Shown: positions 12,295-22,972 of the stretch, piece after piece
Layout of the letters: every line of letters starts with the position of its first letter
How positions within the stretch are numbered: the first letter of the stretch is position 1
NCBI GenBank assembly: GCA_030077755.1
Contig: JAQJZZ010000010.1
Location: forward strand, 2,604,001 to 2,668,000
Source: Filosporella fistucella
Taxonomy: Eukaryota; Ascomycota; Leotiomycetes; Helotiales
Direction of reading: 5' to 3'
Length of the DNA: 64,000 nt
Notes under the pieces: generated by a model
The model's database searches: none
The model's input: only the letters and a program-made list of their open reading frames with translations
Told to the model about the DNA's origin: nothing
Made by a program: the position numbers and the translations under genes

Positions 12295-13204
12295 TTTTGT
12301 TTGAGATGGGTTGTAAATAGAAGGAAAAACTTCGGGCCGAGAAATTGCTTGCCTTTATACCAATCTAGTGAATGAAATCGCACTAAATTAGCACAACAGC
12401 ATCACATGAATTGGGAGGAATCAGAGCAAACGGGGCAAACGGGGGAGACTGGAGGTACGGCTGGTAGCTGCATCTGAATGTTTATAGATGTTCTTCTTTG
12501 GCGTTGGGATGAGGCTAAGTTTGGTAGGTTATGCATGGACTGATCGTGAAGGGAGATGATGAGGATTAAGATCATTGACCAGTTTCTGTGCCAGCTTCAA
12601 AGTTGGAAATTGGCGCTCTGCTCTTGCTATACTCTGTAAGATCTACGATTTTTGGTAATGGTATCATTTAATGAGTTCTATTTTCATGATTGAAGAGTAG
12701 CTCAACATCAGATAATACATAAATACCTAGCTAGATACCTAGAAAATATCCAATAAGCCTACTATCTTAAGTCTATGCGATCAGGGGCAAATAGACAAGG
12801 TGCAGCCTATACAGGCTATTAATATTTTGATACTTTCCAAGCTTCATGCAATATTTAGTCCAGTAAGTACCACCTTCGTGAGCTAGTGTACCTAGGCTTA
12901 AGTTTCTAGAGTTTGTAGTTATTCAATTAGTATTGATTGATCCAAGGGATTTTGGAGTTTGAGAGCCTAACGAAAGGCCAATGGCGCATCGACTTAGAAT
13001 AAGATATTGAGCTCGCAACTGTACTGTAAGTGGTGCTCGATAACAGATAAGAACTTCGCCCCGAGATTCAGCCGACGCGTTTTCAATGCTTCCAAATTTC
13101 CAAAACTTCAAGGTCTGATAACATACACGTTATTTCTACCCTCGATACCAGCTTCGACAGCACCGTTTCTCCCTCTAGAACCTCTACTCGCAGGAATTGC
13201 CAAT
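12295..13204. other. Divergent intergenic region upstream of CTF8
   Basis: About 900 bases between the small minus-strand ORF and CTF8. It would carry both promoters. It is AT-rich, with a few ACCTAG/TACCTAG-type short repeats around 12720-12760 and 12880-12900. No gene recognised. Confidence 0.5.
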
Positions 13205-13702
13205 ATGTCATGTGTCCAAGTTCACCCACGCCCTCTGCATCCTCACAATGTTGCAATGAACCCACTCCCTCAACTTCTTCAGACTCCTTCTGGACTTGCC
13301 CTTCTCGAGCTACAAGGCACAATCAATCTACCATCCCACGATGACGAAGACTCAATGTCTACACGATCTCAAGCAGGTGTTAATTCACAGGAAACACCAA
13401 TTGGCCGTCTGATCTTCCCTGATTACGATCCCGAGAACGCGAACAACACATCCTGGATGAAGAGGGTATACATGTATGTTGGGAAACATCAGCGGCTTAC
13501 GGGAGAAGTCAAGAAATTGCCAAAAGCAATTGCAATCATACGCAAGAGAAGGGATGGGACTGAAGGTCAAGAGGACGTGGATATAGACGTGGATGAGGAG
13601 AGCGAGCGAACAGAACTATTGGAGGTTGTGGATATCGTCAAATACAAAATTATCTTCTCAACCCGGCCAGAACCAGTTGGTACTTGGGCAGCAACAGAAT
13701 GA
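13205..13702 (+). CDS. CTF8: Chromosome transmission fidelity protein 8 (Ctf8), alternative clamp-loader subunit
   Basis: Single-exon gene of 165 residues. The start at 13205 is preferred over an in-frame upstream extension to 13007, because the Ctf8 homology begins shortly after it. Family landmarks are PLPQLLQTPSGLALLELQGTI near the N-terminus, RLIFPDYDP in the middle, and the C-terminal MYVGKHQRLTGEVKKLPKAI, the classic Ctf8 barrel segment. Ctf8 forms the Ctf18-Dcc1-Ctf8 module that loads PCNA during sister-chromatid cohesion and replication-checkpoint signalling in the nucleus. The acidic stretch before the end (VDIDVDEESER) is an insertion common in fungal homologues. The next gene starts 134 bases downstream on the same strand, so its promoter must be very short or overlap this gene. 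Confidence 0.9.
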   Translation: MSCVQVHPRPLHPHNVAMNPLPQLLQTPSGLALLELQGTINLPSHDDEDSMSTRSQAGVNSQETPIGRLIFPDYDPENANNTSWMKRVYMYVGKHQRLTGEVKKLPKAIAIIRKRRDGTEGQEDVDIDVDEESERTELLEVVDIVKYKIIFSTRPEPVGTWAATE

Positions 13703-13836
13703 GGTTGAGGTTTCAAGGTATGGAGGCAGATGGAACTTTTGATCTGCATCGGGTACCAGCCGAGCGATTACCCCGCCAAACACTAGAAGCTTATCTTCAC
13801 ATCGTCGAGATATTTCTATATTTGTCAAACACATCA

Positions 13837-14515
13837 ATGGCGCCTGATGTTTCAACCCCAGAACAATACTTCATCAAGAGATCTACACCTCACGTTCCCA
13901 ACTCTCCGCTCCCAGTCCTGGTCTATCGATCAGCTCTTCCTACGAACCCCGATCCCGAATCAACATGCGCTTTGATGAAGCCGAATAACTGGTTGAAGGG
14001 AGGAGTGTTTAAACATTACCCTGCGCATCATTTTCATAGTGTTACGCATGAATGCTATGCTGTATTCAAGGGGCATAGTAGGTTGTTACTTGGTCGAGGC
14101 CCTCTAGATCCAGAGGATGAAGATGATTTGCTTGTGGATTTGGAAGAGGGAGATGCCATCGTGCTGCCAGCTGGAGTGGCGCATTGTAGTAAGAGCCCAA
14201 TATATTGCAGAGCTCTTCTCAGTCATCTGTGAATCATGCTGCTGACTTCTTGTTTCAGATCTAGAAAGCAGTAATGATTATGAATATGTTGGACTATATC
14301 CAAAGGTATCAACATCATGAATTACCCAGCTTCAGATACTGAGAAACATACAGGGAAGTCCCCATTGGGATAACAATTTCTGTAAGGCTGGAGAGGAAGA
14401 GACGAAGCAGAAAGCTGCGAACGCTAGAGCTGTCCCGATACCGGATTCTGATCCGTTGTTTGGTGTTGGAGGACCGCTGGTTGAGATATGGTCGAGGGCT
14501 TTGCAGACAGCTTGA
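13837..14515 (+). CDS. YjlB-like cupin-domain protein
   Basis: Three exons (13837-14188, 14259-14305, 14354-14515) join to 186 residues. The protein resembles the bacterial YjlB cupin family. Landmarks are FKHYPAHHFHSVTHECYAVFKG, which carries the metal-binding His/His...Glu pattern of cupin motif 1, then LEEGDAIVLPAGVAHC as motif 2 with its His, then YEYVGLYPKGSPHWD. The Asn following VAHC is created across the first splice junction, and all phases agree. Cupins of this kind are small double-stranded beta-helix proteins. The substrate is not known for YjlB relatives, and no enzymatic activity is claimed here. The start ATG at 13837 gives MAPDVSTPEQYF, typical for fungal members. Codon use looks like that of its neighbours. 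Confidence 0.85.
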
Positions 14516-15273
14516 AACAACCTTCAGCTTGCTCCTTCGGGCTTATAGATACAACCTCCTCGGAGCAAAGAATTGATTCCAGCGAATGTCTGTGCAATTC
14601 AATTGTTCTGTTTGGTCATTCACTGAGTCTGCAATGCAGATTCTGTCATACTCTCGGCCGTTGTCCCATCCATTCAAGAATGTTTGTACAATGATTGATC
14701 AGATTTCGATTCACATCTTTAGTTTATACGTGCCCCTTTTCTTCCAGAAACTTTTACTTTCCACTCAGGTTTTTCCTGATTTTCTACTCTGCTCAGTTTC
14801 TGCAGTATAATTCAACTGCTGCCCCTTTCTCACAGAGCCTACGCCGGCATCTTGTAGTAAAACAACGAACTTATATCTTTTATCTCAACTTTAAAATATT
14901 CAAATCACAATGTCCTCATTTCTCAAAGCCTACACTACTTCCATACTAATCCCAAAACCAAATATGGAAGTGGGCGGCCACTCACAGTCTCGCAATCACT
15001 TTAGTCAAGTCCAGACATTCACTCTTTCGGAGTCACCACACCATTTTTGGTTTTACCTTTCACCTGAATCACCATCCTATCCACGCGCTCATCTACGCTC
15101 CTCCATCTCCAAGTCCCTCCCAACTTCCACCTCCTCTTCTTTTTTCCTAGCTCTTCTGTGCCACATTAAGCACAACATAAGACAACAGAAACAAACATCA
15201 GACAGAAAAATAATTATTCTTTCAGAGAACTGCAAGAAATTAAGCAGAAATTGGATGATACGTACAGAGAACA
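14516..15273. other. Intergenic region, no confident gene
   Basis: About 760 bases, T-rich at 14695-14900. An open frame from the ATG at 14910 has no recognisable product, and its possible splice joins to the next ORF do not keep phase. Nothing else supported. Confidence 0.4.
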
Positions 15274-15655
15274 ATGCCGTACCATCCACCATCAACGTTT
15301 ACTATCCTCTCTATGTTGATAGGAAACTTGATACTCTTCTCATACTTTGCTGGGAGGGTGAGTGGAGATTGGGAGGCTTGTTATGGTCTGTCTCCTATTT
15401 TCCTCTTAAAAACCTACACTATCTCCTCTTCTTCCATTACTCTCACTGTTCCAAATTTCTCCATACTAGTTCATACATCATACTTGCTAACAGTCTCTTG
15501 CAGTCACAATCACGGCATTAGTGCTCTACGAAGGATGCACTTGGATTGGATGCGGAAAGCCGGGAGTGGAAGATATCTTACCTACCGTTGGATGGAGAGC
15601 GATGGGGGATTTGGAGATGAAAGATATAGAGCAGTTTCAGGGGTTACCTAGGTAA
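15274..15655 (+). CDS. Possible small membrane protein (81 residues), unrecognised
   Basis: Two exons (15274-15357 and 15494-15655) with a 136-base GTGAGT...CTAACAG intron join in phase. The product has a hydrophobic segment after about residue 10 (MLIGNLILFSYFAG) that continues across the junction (SLAVTITALVLYEG). A short hydrophilic C-terminus with GCGKPGVEDILP follows. The acceptor used is the CTAACAG, not the CAG six bases later, because only the former keeps the frame. I do not recognise the family. There may be an upstream exon, since a frame with DDTYREQC is open just before the ATG. It could also be a chance open frame. Confidence 0.35.
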
Positions 15656-17419
15656 AGGATTGGGGTGGACAAGGGAATAGGAGGAGAGATCTGGGATGAT
15701 GGACTGAAGTTTTTGGGGGAGAAGAGTTGTGGTGGAATGTGATGGTATGGAGAAAAAGAGGTTCGATGACCAGCTGTAAAATTGAAAAGGTTTGCGTGAG
15801 TAATGAGGTTTATGTTGACATGAATCTTCAATTTTCAATGCGCTTGAGTAGAGTTAAAAAAGAAGGTTTGAATCTCAGGGTCTTATTTTCGGATCCTATA
15901 GTAACATATTTACAGCTTTGAGTAAACAATGACAGCCTTTGCAACTTTTCTTGGTGTATCTTATATTGAAGTAATTATGAAGTACCAGCTTAAAGAATTC
16001 GATTATTTTCCCTTTATAAGTCTTGCGAAAACTCTAGTTTTGAATTACTGTATTGAATGTGCATTCGGAAAACAAGACCGAATCGTATCCCTCTAGATCA
16101 TCCAGACTATCTGCGGGATGGAGAGGCAATATTTTGTTACTAACGCCACAGATGCTACCCCCGATATTGGGAAGACCTTCCTACCATGGTCAATAGGCCC
16201 ACATCTAACTAGCTAGGTAGGTGTAGTTGAAGGAATTTAGAGGATTCATCACGTGTCTTTTGTGCCCTCGACTTCCAATTGTCCTTTGGCACTCAGACGA
16301 TGAAAAGGCAAACTCTATGTTGTCACGTCAATCGGTTGAACATACACACTTCTGACATCGTATACCACCTCGTCTGTCAATTACATAAGCTTCTCCTCCA
16401 GACCGGAAATTAGAAGTAATTCTAGAGTCCTCAATATCTGTTTTAGGGACTTTGATAACTGAAGTCAGCTACCTAGGTACATATCCACGACCTCCGGATT
16501 CCGTACGTCCTGATCAACATGAGATCTTATGGTAACATCCCACCAAAAGCGAAGCCTTGTGCTACCAATCACAAAAGGCCTATCGTGTTGGCCTTGTATG
16601 GGATTGCCTGTGGCGCAAGTCAACAGGATATTCCAAGAGTACCAAGAGTACCAAGAGAAATGAAGAGATGAGAATGACTTTAAGTAAGCCTTCATTGGCA
16701 GATTCTCGGATGATACATAGATACAGACGAGGATAGCAACGAGGCAGACTTGCATCCGCAGCGCACGTGGGCTTATCAGACATAATTGGGATTGAGATCC
16801 TTGCATTGATTTTATGTAGGAGTACAAGCTATATATTCTTTAGGGTACTGTACAGTACAGTATAGTACAATCCTAGGATACAGAGATCGGAGATCCGGCG
16901 AAGTGAGTGAAGTCCACCGTGACAATGGCACGGAAGACATTTATAGCAAGAGGGCTAATGTTCCGTTAAGGTTGCTCAACCGAAGGCGAAGACAGATCAA
17001 GTATCTATGATTGGTTAAAAATTCGGAAAGTGAAAACACGTGAGAGTACATTCAATCTTGCTCCGGAATGCTCAGATTCCTCAGGTGAGCCGACTGAGCA
17101 GAGGGTGAGCTGAGGGTAATTAAGGACTGGGAAGTTGCGACATTTATTTGATTGGCTGAGCACTAGGTTCTGGCTCCTACAGATATGTCAATCTGTAGCA
17201 ATGGATTATGAAAAAAGGAGAAACAAAAATTGAGAAAGGACAGGACTCAGGAGGCTGTCACATCGAATCCGATTGTCCCTTCCCCTTCAAGGCAATCCGA
17301 GCAGTTGCTCAAGTTCGTCTGAGTAAGTTTAAATCAATGTAAACGACATTGTGTGTTTATGGAATGATATATACATTCTATTCTGGTATATGCCAAGTAT
17401 GGGCTCATATGCATTCTCG
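15656..17419. other. Intergenic region with short degenerate repeats
   Basis: About 1.8 kb without a convincing gene. It contains a short tandem repeat (three imperfect copies of an AAGAGTACC-like unit around 16635-16665). It also has a TACAGTACAGTATAGTAC self-complementary run at about 16848-16868. The minus-strand open frame at 16465-16827 partly reflects the tandem repeat. No RNA gene seen. Confidence 0.4.
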
Positions 17420-17887
17420 CTACGTTGGTTGTGTTGTGCTTTATCAGGGAGCGTGAAGACTATGGCATCCAATAGGGCCGAAATTGTCAAGAATGGAAAA
17501 GATGGGACCGAAAACGAATGGTGTTTTGGGCAATTACTGGCGGTCTTGATGATGTTGGTGCCGCAAAATCCTAGACATCCTGTTGCATCATTGAGACTTT
17601 CTTCAGTAAGTCAGATCCATCGGTATCCAAGCGTTAATGTACTAACATTCATAGGTAAATCACTCCACGAAGAAGATAACGATCCTTCAGCAGATGACAT
17701 TTCGATTAAAGAGGAAGTTGTCAATAACACTGCAATGAATCAAAACGGACCTAGAGACGACGGAGCTGTATTCCCATCAGATCTAGAGCAGGCTATCATG
17801 GACTCTGGCTCCCACATCCCTCCAAACTCGTCTTCTTCCGATGCCACGTCCGCAATTGAGAGATGTCTCCCCCCGCCAAGGCATTGA
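17420..17887 (+). pseudogene. Relic of a fungal multi-pass membrane protein (C-terminal part)
   Basis: The frame starting upstream at 17351 contains a segment that includes NGKDGTENEWCFGQLLAVLMMLVP. It resembles the end of a common uncharacterised family of fungal multi-helix membrane proteins, whose last helix begins with a W-FGQ motif (family recalled from memory, not checked). The upstream helices expected for such a protein are not found in the preceding 700 bases. A canonical-looking intron (17603-17651, GTAAGT with CTAACATTCATAG) would shift the frame into a quick stop. Without splicing, the frame continues into an acidic tail ending at 17887. I read this as a truncated remnant, although a short lineage-specific gene cannot be excluded. 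Confidence 0.3.
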
Positions 17888-18423
17888 ACCTCGAGCATTC
17901 CAGCGCAGCAAGATCTGTTATATGTCCAGAAATTGGATTCAAAACTATGGGAAAGCATCGCCTTCAAGGTATATCGCTTTTATGTTTTCACTCATCTGGG
18001 TTGGATTTTTGTTATTTATGGTCTCTAACTTCGGCTCCAACAGAGGGCCTTGGTCTCTACAATTGTGGAAACGCATACAGATATGGGGTCAACATCTACC
18101 CGAATGTATTGGATATTTTCTCGCAGCAAATCTTAGACTTGGGCTTTCGCTTCGAATGCGGCCCGTCCCTAGTCTCCTTACCCATCCAACCACGACACCA
18201 TCTCGTCAAACTTTGGGACCGAAAGGGTTAATCTGACCTTCTAGAACAAATTGCATCATGAATTTCCAAGCTGTCAGTCACTGACGTCTTGCTACGAAAT
18301 CTAGACCTCTCCCACTTAAGTACTCAACACATTTAACATTCGTCATCACTTCTACACTTTTATTCATCAATATCAATCTACATCAACTTATAAGATCCGC
18401 TCACAAACAATACACGTCCGATC

Positions 18424-18777
18424 ATGTCAACTCCTCAACCACCACAAGTCGACACGCCGAAAAGACCCTCGGCCAGCGACATAGAATATGGCAGCCCCGC
18501 TCTCAAACGCGTCAAATCCGCTGAATCGATCTGGAAAAGTCATAGCAGAATGATTAGGTTTGAAAGAGATGGAATATGTCTACTCTTGAAGAAGGAATTG
18601 GAACGCAGAGCGAGAGAAGCAAGGAGAGAAAAGTTGGTGGAGAGGATAAGGAGCTTCTTTCTGGGAAAGAAAGGTGATGTGCACAGGAAGAGGAAGAGAG
18701 AGGCGAGGAAATTTCCGACGGGTGATTTGTATGCGAGTAAGAATTGGCCAAGGCATGAGTTTGCTGGTACTACGTAA
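18424..18777 (+). CDS. Hypothetical small basic protein (117 residues)
   Basis: Single open frame from an ATG preceded by a CA-rich leader. The N-terminus is Pro/Ser-rich (STPQPPQVDTPKRPSAS) and contains SPALKRVKSAE. A long charged helix rich in Arg, Lys and Glu follows at about residues 45-100 (ELERRAREARREK, HRKRKREARK), suggesting a nuclear or nucleic-acid-binding protein with bipartite basic clusters. No domain is recognised. Codon use and the leader look like those of real genes in the window. It could be a lineage-specific gene; the possibility of a chance ORF is modest at this length. Confidence 0.5.
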   Translation: MSTPQPPQVDTPKRPSASDIEYGSPALKRVKSAESIWKSHSRMIRFERDGICLLLKKELERRAREARREKLVERIRSFFLGKKGDVHRKRKREARKFPTGDLYASKNWPRHEFAGTT

Positions 18778-19248
18778 GGTATGCAATGGTTTCAGGAGAT
18801 GAAGTGTTGGACGTAGGAGAGAGAAAATGACAGTTTTTTTGATATATTGGGATTGTTTCTGGGAATAGGATTAGGGTGGATTTTTGGCGCAATATAGAGG
18901 TGGTCCTGCGACAGCTGTGTGTTTGCGTGGTGTAGTACATATTCTACATTTGGAAATAATATGATCACAATTTTTTAATATTTTTGAAAGTTTTTCGTCA
19001 TGATCACTGCTATTGAGTTTTCCTCGTAGCCGAGCATCCTCGATATTCATGTTTGTTCAGCTCACACAAAGTCGAAACAAAGCCATTGTTTCTACCGTTC
19101 TATCATGCATATGATTGGAACAGTCGCCATGTCACAGCCACAAAGCTATTATCTCCAAACAATAGATATAACCTTCCATAAAAACACAAATCAAACCCCG
19201 AATTTCCTCCCCCCCATCAAACCACACACACATCACACACCATCCGAA
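18778..19248. other. Intergenic region between two small genes
   Basis: About 470 bases. It would hold a 3' UTR, then the promoter of the MCRR protein. A C-rich tract (about 19205-19220) directly precedes its ATG. Nothing else seen. Confidence 0.5.
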
Positions 19249-19575
19249 ATGTGTCGCCGAATCTTCCACACCTTCGAATGCGGCTGCAAATACCCCGAGT
19301 ATCCAGACGACTCGTACTGCGTAGCTTACCTCTGCCGGCTCTCTGCTCGAGGAGAACAATGCCCAAATATACGCGCTACTATTGTAGAAAACTATCAGCT
19401 ATGTAAGCTATGCAAAATTACAAAAGAAGAGCACGAGGAAAGGACGAGGATGATCGCGGCATTGAAGCCAAGAATAAATAATTCTCCTATGAAAACGCTG
19501 TCGTTTGGGGATATGGTTGTTAATGCTCTGGATGAGCTGGCGGAGTGGGTGTGGTGCGGGTTGGATTCTGCTTGA
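19249..19575 (+). CDS. Small Cys-rich protein (MCRRIFHTFECGC type), function unknown
   Basis: Single-exon frame of 108 residues. The ATG at 19249 is chosen because the product then begins MCRRIFHTFECGCKYPEYP, a start pattern I associate with many small uncharacterised ascomycete proteins. Cysteines are concentrated in the first 75 residues and include a CKLC pair, which suggests metal binding rather than secretion; no signal peptide is present. The C-terminal half is helical and ends with a Trp-rich segment. No known activity. The upstream in-frame extension to 19105 lies in a CA-rich leader and is probably untranslated. Confidence 0.65.
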   Translation: MCRRIFHTFECGCKYPEYPDDSYCVAYLCRLSARGEQCPNIRATIVENYQLCKLCKITKEEHEERTRMIAALKPRINNSPMKTLSFGDMVVNALDELAEWVWCGLDSA

Positions 19576-20245
19576 GATAGAGAATGGAATAAATTTACTA
19601 GAGACAAATGAGTTTTGTGCCATACATATGTGACTTTCTCAAATGGGTAAAATGAATGTGCTTATGATGTTTTGCGATCTTCGACGTCATTCGCCGAAAG
19701 TTGAAGTGGCGATTGATGTTGCTTATGAGCCCTGCAGGAGAGGAAGTTATCCGATCCTATGGTCGTGAGCAAGTGCTTTGACCTCAGACAGGAAAACAAG
19801 AAATGTGTTCAGAGAGGCTGAGATCAAAAATCGATCCAGTTGACGATGAATGAAGTGAAGCCCCGAAACCGAGCGCAACACAGCTGAGACTCGTCGACGA
19901 TTGGCAAACATAGCAACAAGCATGAACAATTAAATTGAACGAGAAAGACAGGAACAAGGTAATCATTCGCGTAGATCATTTCTTTCATTCAGTGAACAAG
20001 TTTCGATCAGACCCTGGTCTCCAGAGAAACAATAAGAAAACAAGAGAGAGCCTTTGTTGCATTGTACCATTGTACCATTTTCTGTGAGAACAAGCGCGAC
20101 CGCGATCATAAAAAGATAACGAAGCAAGAGTTCACATCTACCACATCAGATCTTCACACACACAACTTCAAGTCTAATATCCATATAAATCTAAGAAATC
20201 GAGAAAGAACTTCAGTTGGCACCAAATCGAACTACTTTGATCGAG
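19576..20245. other. Intergenic region
   Basis: About 670 bases with no recognised gene. A short direct repeat (CATTGTAC twice, around 20060-20080) and a CA-rich leader before 20246 are the only features seen. Confidence 0.5.
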
Positions 20246-20518
20246 ATGTCCACACTTACCGATGACCCAAGAGCACGACAGATCCGCGACCTGGAAGCTG
20301 GATCATTTCAGACGATTGAGCTCCGAGACCTGGACCGGAACTCAACCGTCCAGACTCGCGCCGAAAACCATCTACACGAGGTGGTACAACTCCATCGTCG
20401 ACGCCATTGGAAAAAATGGCTATGCTGGGCAATCGCCATACTCCTTGCCGTGGGAGCTGCAGCGGGAGCCGCTGTCTGGCGGTACCTTCCCAAGCACCCA
20501 GAAGTTCACACAGAATAA
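20246..20518 (+). CDS. Small single-pass membrane protein (90 residues), unrecognised
   Basis: Open frame from the ATG at 20246, which gives MSTLTDDPRARQIRDLEAG. The first 60 or so residues are hydrophilic and charged. They are followed by HRRRHWKKWL, a positive cluster, and one transmembrane helix rich in Ala, Ile and Leu (about residues 62-80, ending AAAGAAVWRYLP). The short C-terminus would lie on the far side of the membrane, giving a type II topology by the positive-inside rule. This architecture is common among uncharacterised ascomycete membrane proteins. The frame reads in another register from 20262 for 91 codons, but that version has no membrane helix. Function unknown. Confidence 0.55.
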   Translation: MSTLTDDPRARQIRDLEAGSFQTIELRDLDRNSTVQTRAENHLHEVVQLHRRRHWKKWLCWAIAILLAVGAAAGAAVWRYLPKHPEVHTE

Positions 20519-21894
20519 AACTGGCATAGTCTCGTGAAAGTCCGGTTTAGGCGGGTTTGGACTCTAGGTAAGTATTTCGTCTTATTCCTTGTTGCTTCAA
20601 CTGAAGAGCAAGTTGAAGTAACCGCACTGATCTGTTTTGTAGGCGTCAATTAAATCATTAAAACCCAAATTTTCACAGATTTCCAGAGTCTCAATGATAT
20701 GTGCAAAGTGAACGGGGTAAGTGAGCATCACAATAAAAATCTAAATGAGAAACAGCTAAAAACTTAGATTGCGAGGAGCGAAGTTCAGTTCCTTGTGACA
20801 TATCATGAAGACAACATAGAGACACCTCGCAACAAAAATAACGACAAACATATCTTTTCGTCTTCTACCCCATCATGGCTCTCGATCTAGCGAAAAGCAC
20901 ACACCTAAATGGGCAGTGTAAAAAGCGATTCGGATGAAATTGATCAGGACATGATGTTGAGCATTTTTCTTGACCGTTTTGGCGTTCGTTGTAGTGTGTA
21001 AAGCACAGGATACAAATGAACCCTGGGTTCTGCTAGAATCGAGAATATTGTGGACCTTTCCTCAATTCCGGGCTTGTTGCTCTGCAATCTGTGCATCCTT
21101 GTGGATTCCGAAGCTTCAAAGATAGTTGCTCAAGCGTAAGAAATTTAGCAATTGCCCTCTTAAAAATCTAAAGGAAAGGATAATTAAAATAAGTCCAGAG
21201 ATGCGAGCATTTTGTAGTGATTGCTTTTCGTGATCGGATGGCATTCAGTAGCGTGGCTCTTCACCGCAATACTTTGCAGCTTTGCAGCAATTTCAACGCA
21301 AGACCACACTTCCAAGAGCATGCAACTTGAACACTTGCAGGCATACAGTTGTAACAGAATCCAGCTTCTGACTCTGAAAATATTATATCTGGAGGCGGTT
21401 GAAAAGCCAATTTCTCGATCTGGACACATGTGGAACCCTATCACGTGCCATAGAGCCAGCTCCCCTAAGCGAGGCACTAGCGAGGAAGAATCCCACGATG
21501 GACAATTTGGCCCTCGAACATTTTGAACTTCTTCGACAACGACCAACGACAACATCTCGTACCTTTGACACTCGGAATCAGCAGGTCAGTTTTTGCGCAC
21601 AATCGGATACGAAGTCAACATCAATCACGTTTGGAATCTATCACAATCAGGATCTGCAGAGTTGGGAGAGTGTGGGGAAATTTGAGGTCGCATTGAAATT
21701 TTCGATTTGGAACAACACCTCCAACGAATCTCGAATTGCCCTTCTGATACCTCTCGTGCATCTGCCGCAGCATATATCTCGAGCTACCTGATTGTTAGAA
21801 AGATTCCGCGTCTGCGACTGTTCGATCTTCATTCCATCTTCCCTAACCTTCTCGAATATTGTGCTAACTTCTTCATCAACCAGAATCCGCAATC
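20519..21894. other. Intergenic region upstream of RPS8
   Basis: About 1.4 kb. Several 100-130 codon open frames on both strands (for example plus 21399-21791) overlap one another and show no family or domain. The last 300 bases should include the RPS8 promoter and a long or intron-containing 5' UTR. Nothing else recognised. Confidence 0.45.
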
Positions 21895-22575
21895 ATGGGT
21901 ATCTCACGAGACAGCCGACACAAGCGCTCCGCCTCTGGCGCAAAGCGAGCATATTACCGTGCGTAGTAGAAAGCCCATGTGTCTTCTGACATATGTTCCA
22001 ACCTGAAAACTAAGACTTTTACAGGGAAGAAGCGCGCTTTCGAAGCCGGACGTCAAGAATCCAACACCCGTATCGGACCCAAGAGAATCCATCTTGTCCG
22101 TACCCGTGGTGGTAACCGTAAATTCCGTGCCCTCCGTCTCGAATCCGGTAACTTCGCATGGGCCTCTGAGGGTGTTACCCGTAAGGTTCGTGTTATCGTT
22201 GTCGCATTCCATCCTTCCAACAACGAGTTGGTCCGTACCAACACTCTCACCCGATCCGCCGTCGTCCAAGTCGATGCTGCCCCATTCCGTCAATGGTACG
22301 AGGCTCACTACGGCCAAAACCTCGGTCGCAGACGTCAACAAAAGGCTGGCCAAGCCGTTGAGGAACCAGACACCAAGAAGAGCAAGTCCGTCGAGAAGAA
22401 GCATCACGATAGATTCGCTGCCCAAGGAAAGGTTGAGGCTGCTTTGGAGAAGCAATTCGAGGCTGGTCGTCTCTTCGCTGTTATCTCATCCAGACCAGGA
22501 CAAAGTGGACGTTGTGATGGTTATATCTTGGAAGGCGAGGAGCTTGCTTTCTACCAGAGACAACTGAGAAAGTAG
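21895..22575 (+). CDS. RPS8: 40S ribosomal protein S8 (eS8)
   Basis: Two exons (21895-21958, 22025-22575) join to 204 residues. The start MGISRDSRHKRSASGAKRAYYRKKRAFEAG is the classic eS8 N-terminus. The splice junction falls in the YR-KKR segment, a common intron position for this gene. Other landmarks are NTRIGPKRIHLVRTRGGN, the DAAPFRQWYEAHYG block, and the C-terminal ISSRPGQSGRCDGYILEGEEL. It is a small-subunit ribosomal protein of the 40S body. Codon use is strongly biased to C-ending codons (for example GTC, CGT and ACC), as expected for a highly expressed gene and unlike its neighbours. Confidence 0.97.
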
Positions 22576-22972
22576 AGGAGTTAAATCGTGCGGTATGGGA
22601 ATGTTTTTTTGTGGAAATCATGGCTTGGAGTTGCATTTGCAGACAGCTGCATGGGATTGATTTCACAAGGACATGAGCAAATTAAAAGCAATACCAAACG
22701 TGCCTCTTCATTGAAGGATTTAATTGACACTATGTTGACTGATGTGCCAAATTTTGGTTTCATCCAATCACTCTGACAATTTCCAATGTTTTCGTGACTG
22801 AACCCTGTATTTTAACCCCGCATCACCAAATATCAGCCTCGCATCGACCCATCATTCATTGCTGCGCAACATTTATCTCGACCACATTCATATATTCCTT
22901 CTGCTGTGTAATCATTCTAATTATCTTTGCGATCTTTCTCTTGCTATCCTCTGCGGGTTACGCAAAATCACG

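Noticed and set aside
16465..16827. 120-codon minus-strand frame with WYSWYSW
   Set aside because: The repeated residues come from a short DNA tandem repeat; there is no start context, domain or splice partner.
17603..17651. Canonical-looking intron (GTAAGT, CTAACATTCATAG) in the membrane-protein relic
   Set aside because: It is well formed, but its use shifts the frame into an early stop; without support it was not used to build a gene model.
21904..22455. 183-codon minus-strand frame over RPS8
   Set aside because: Antisense to a strongly biased ribosomal protein gene; the open frame results from C-ending codon bias.
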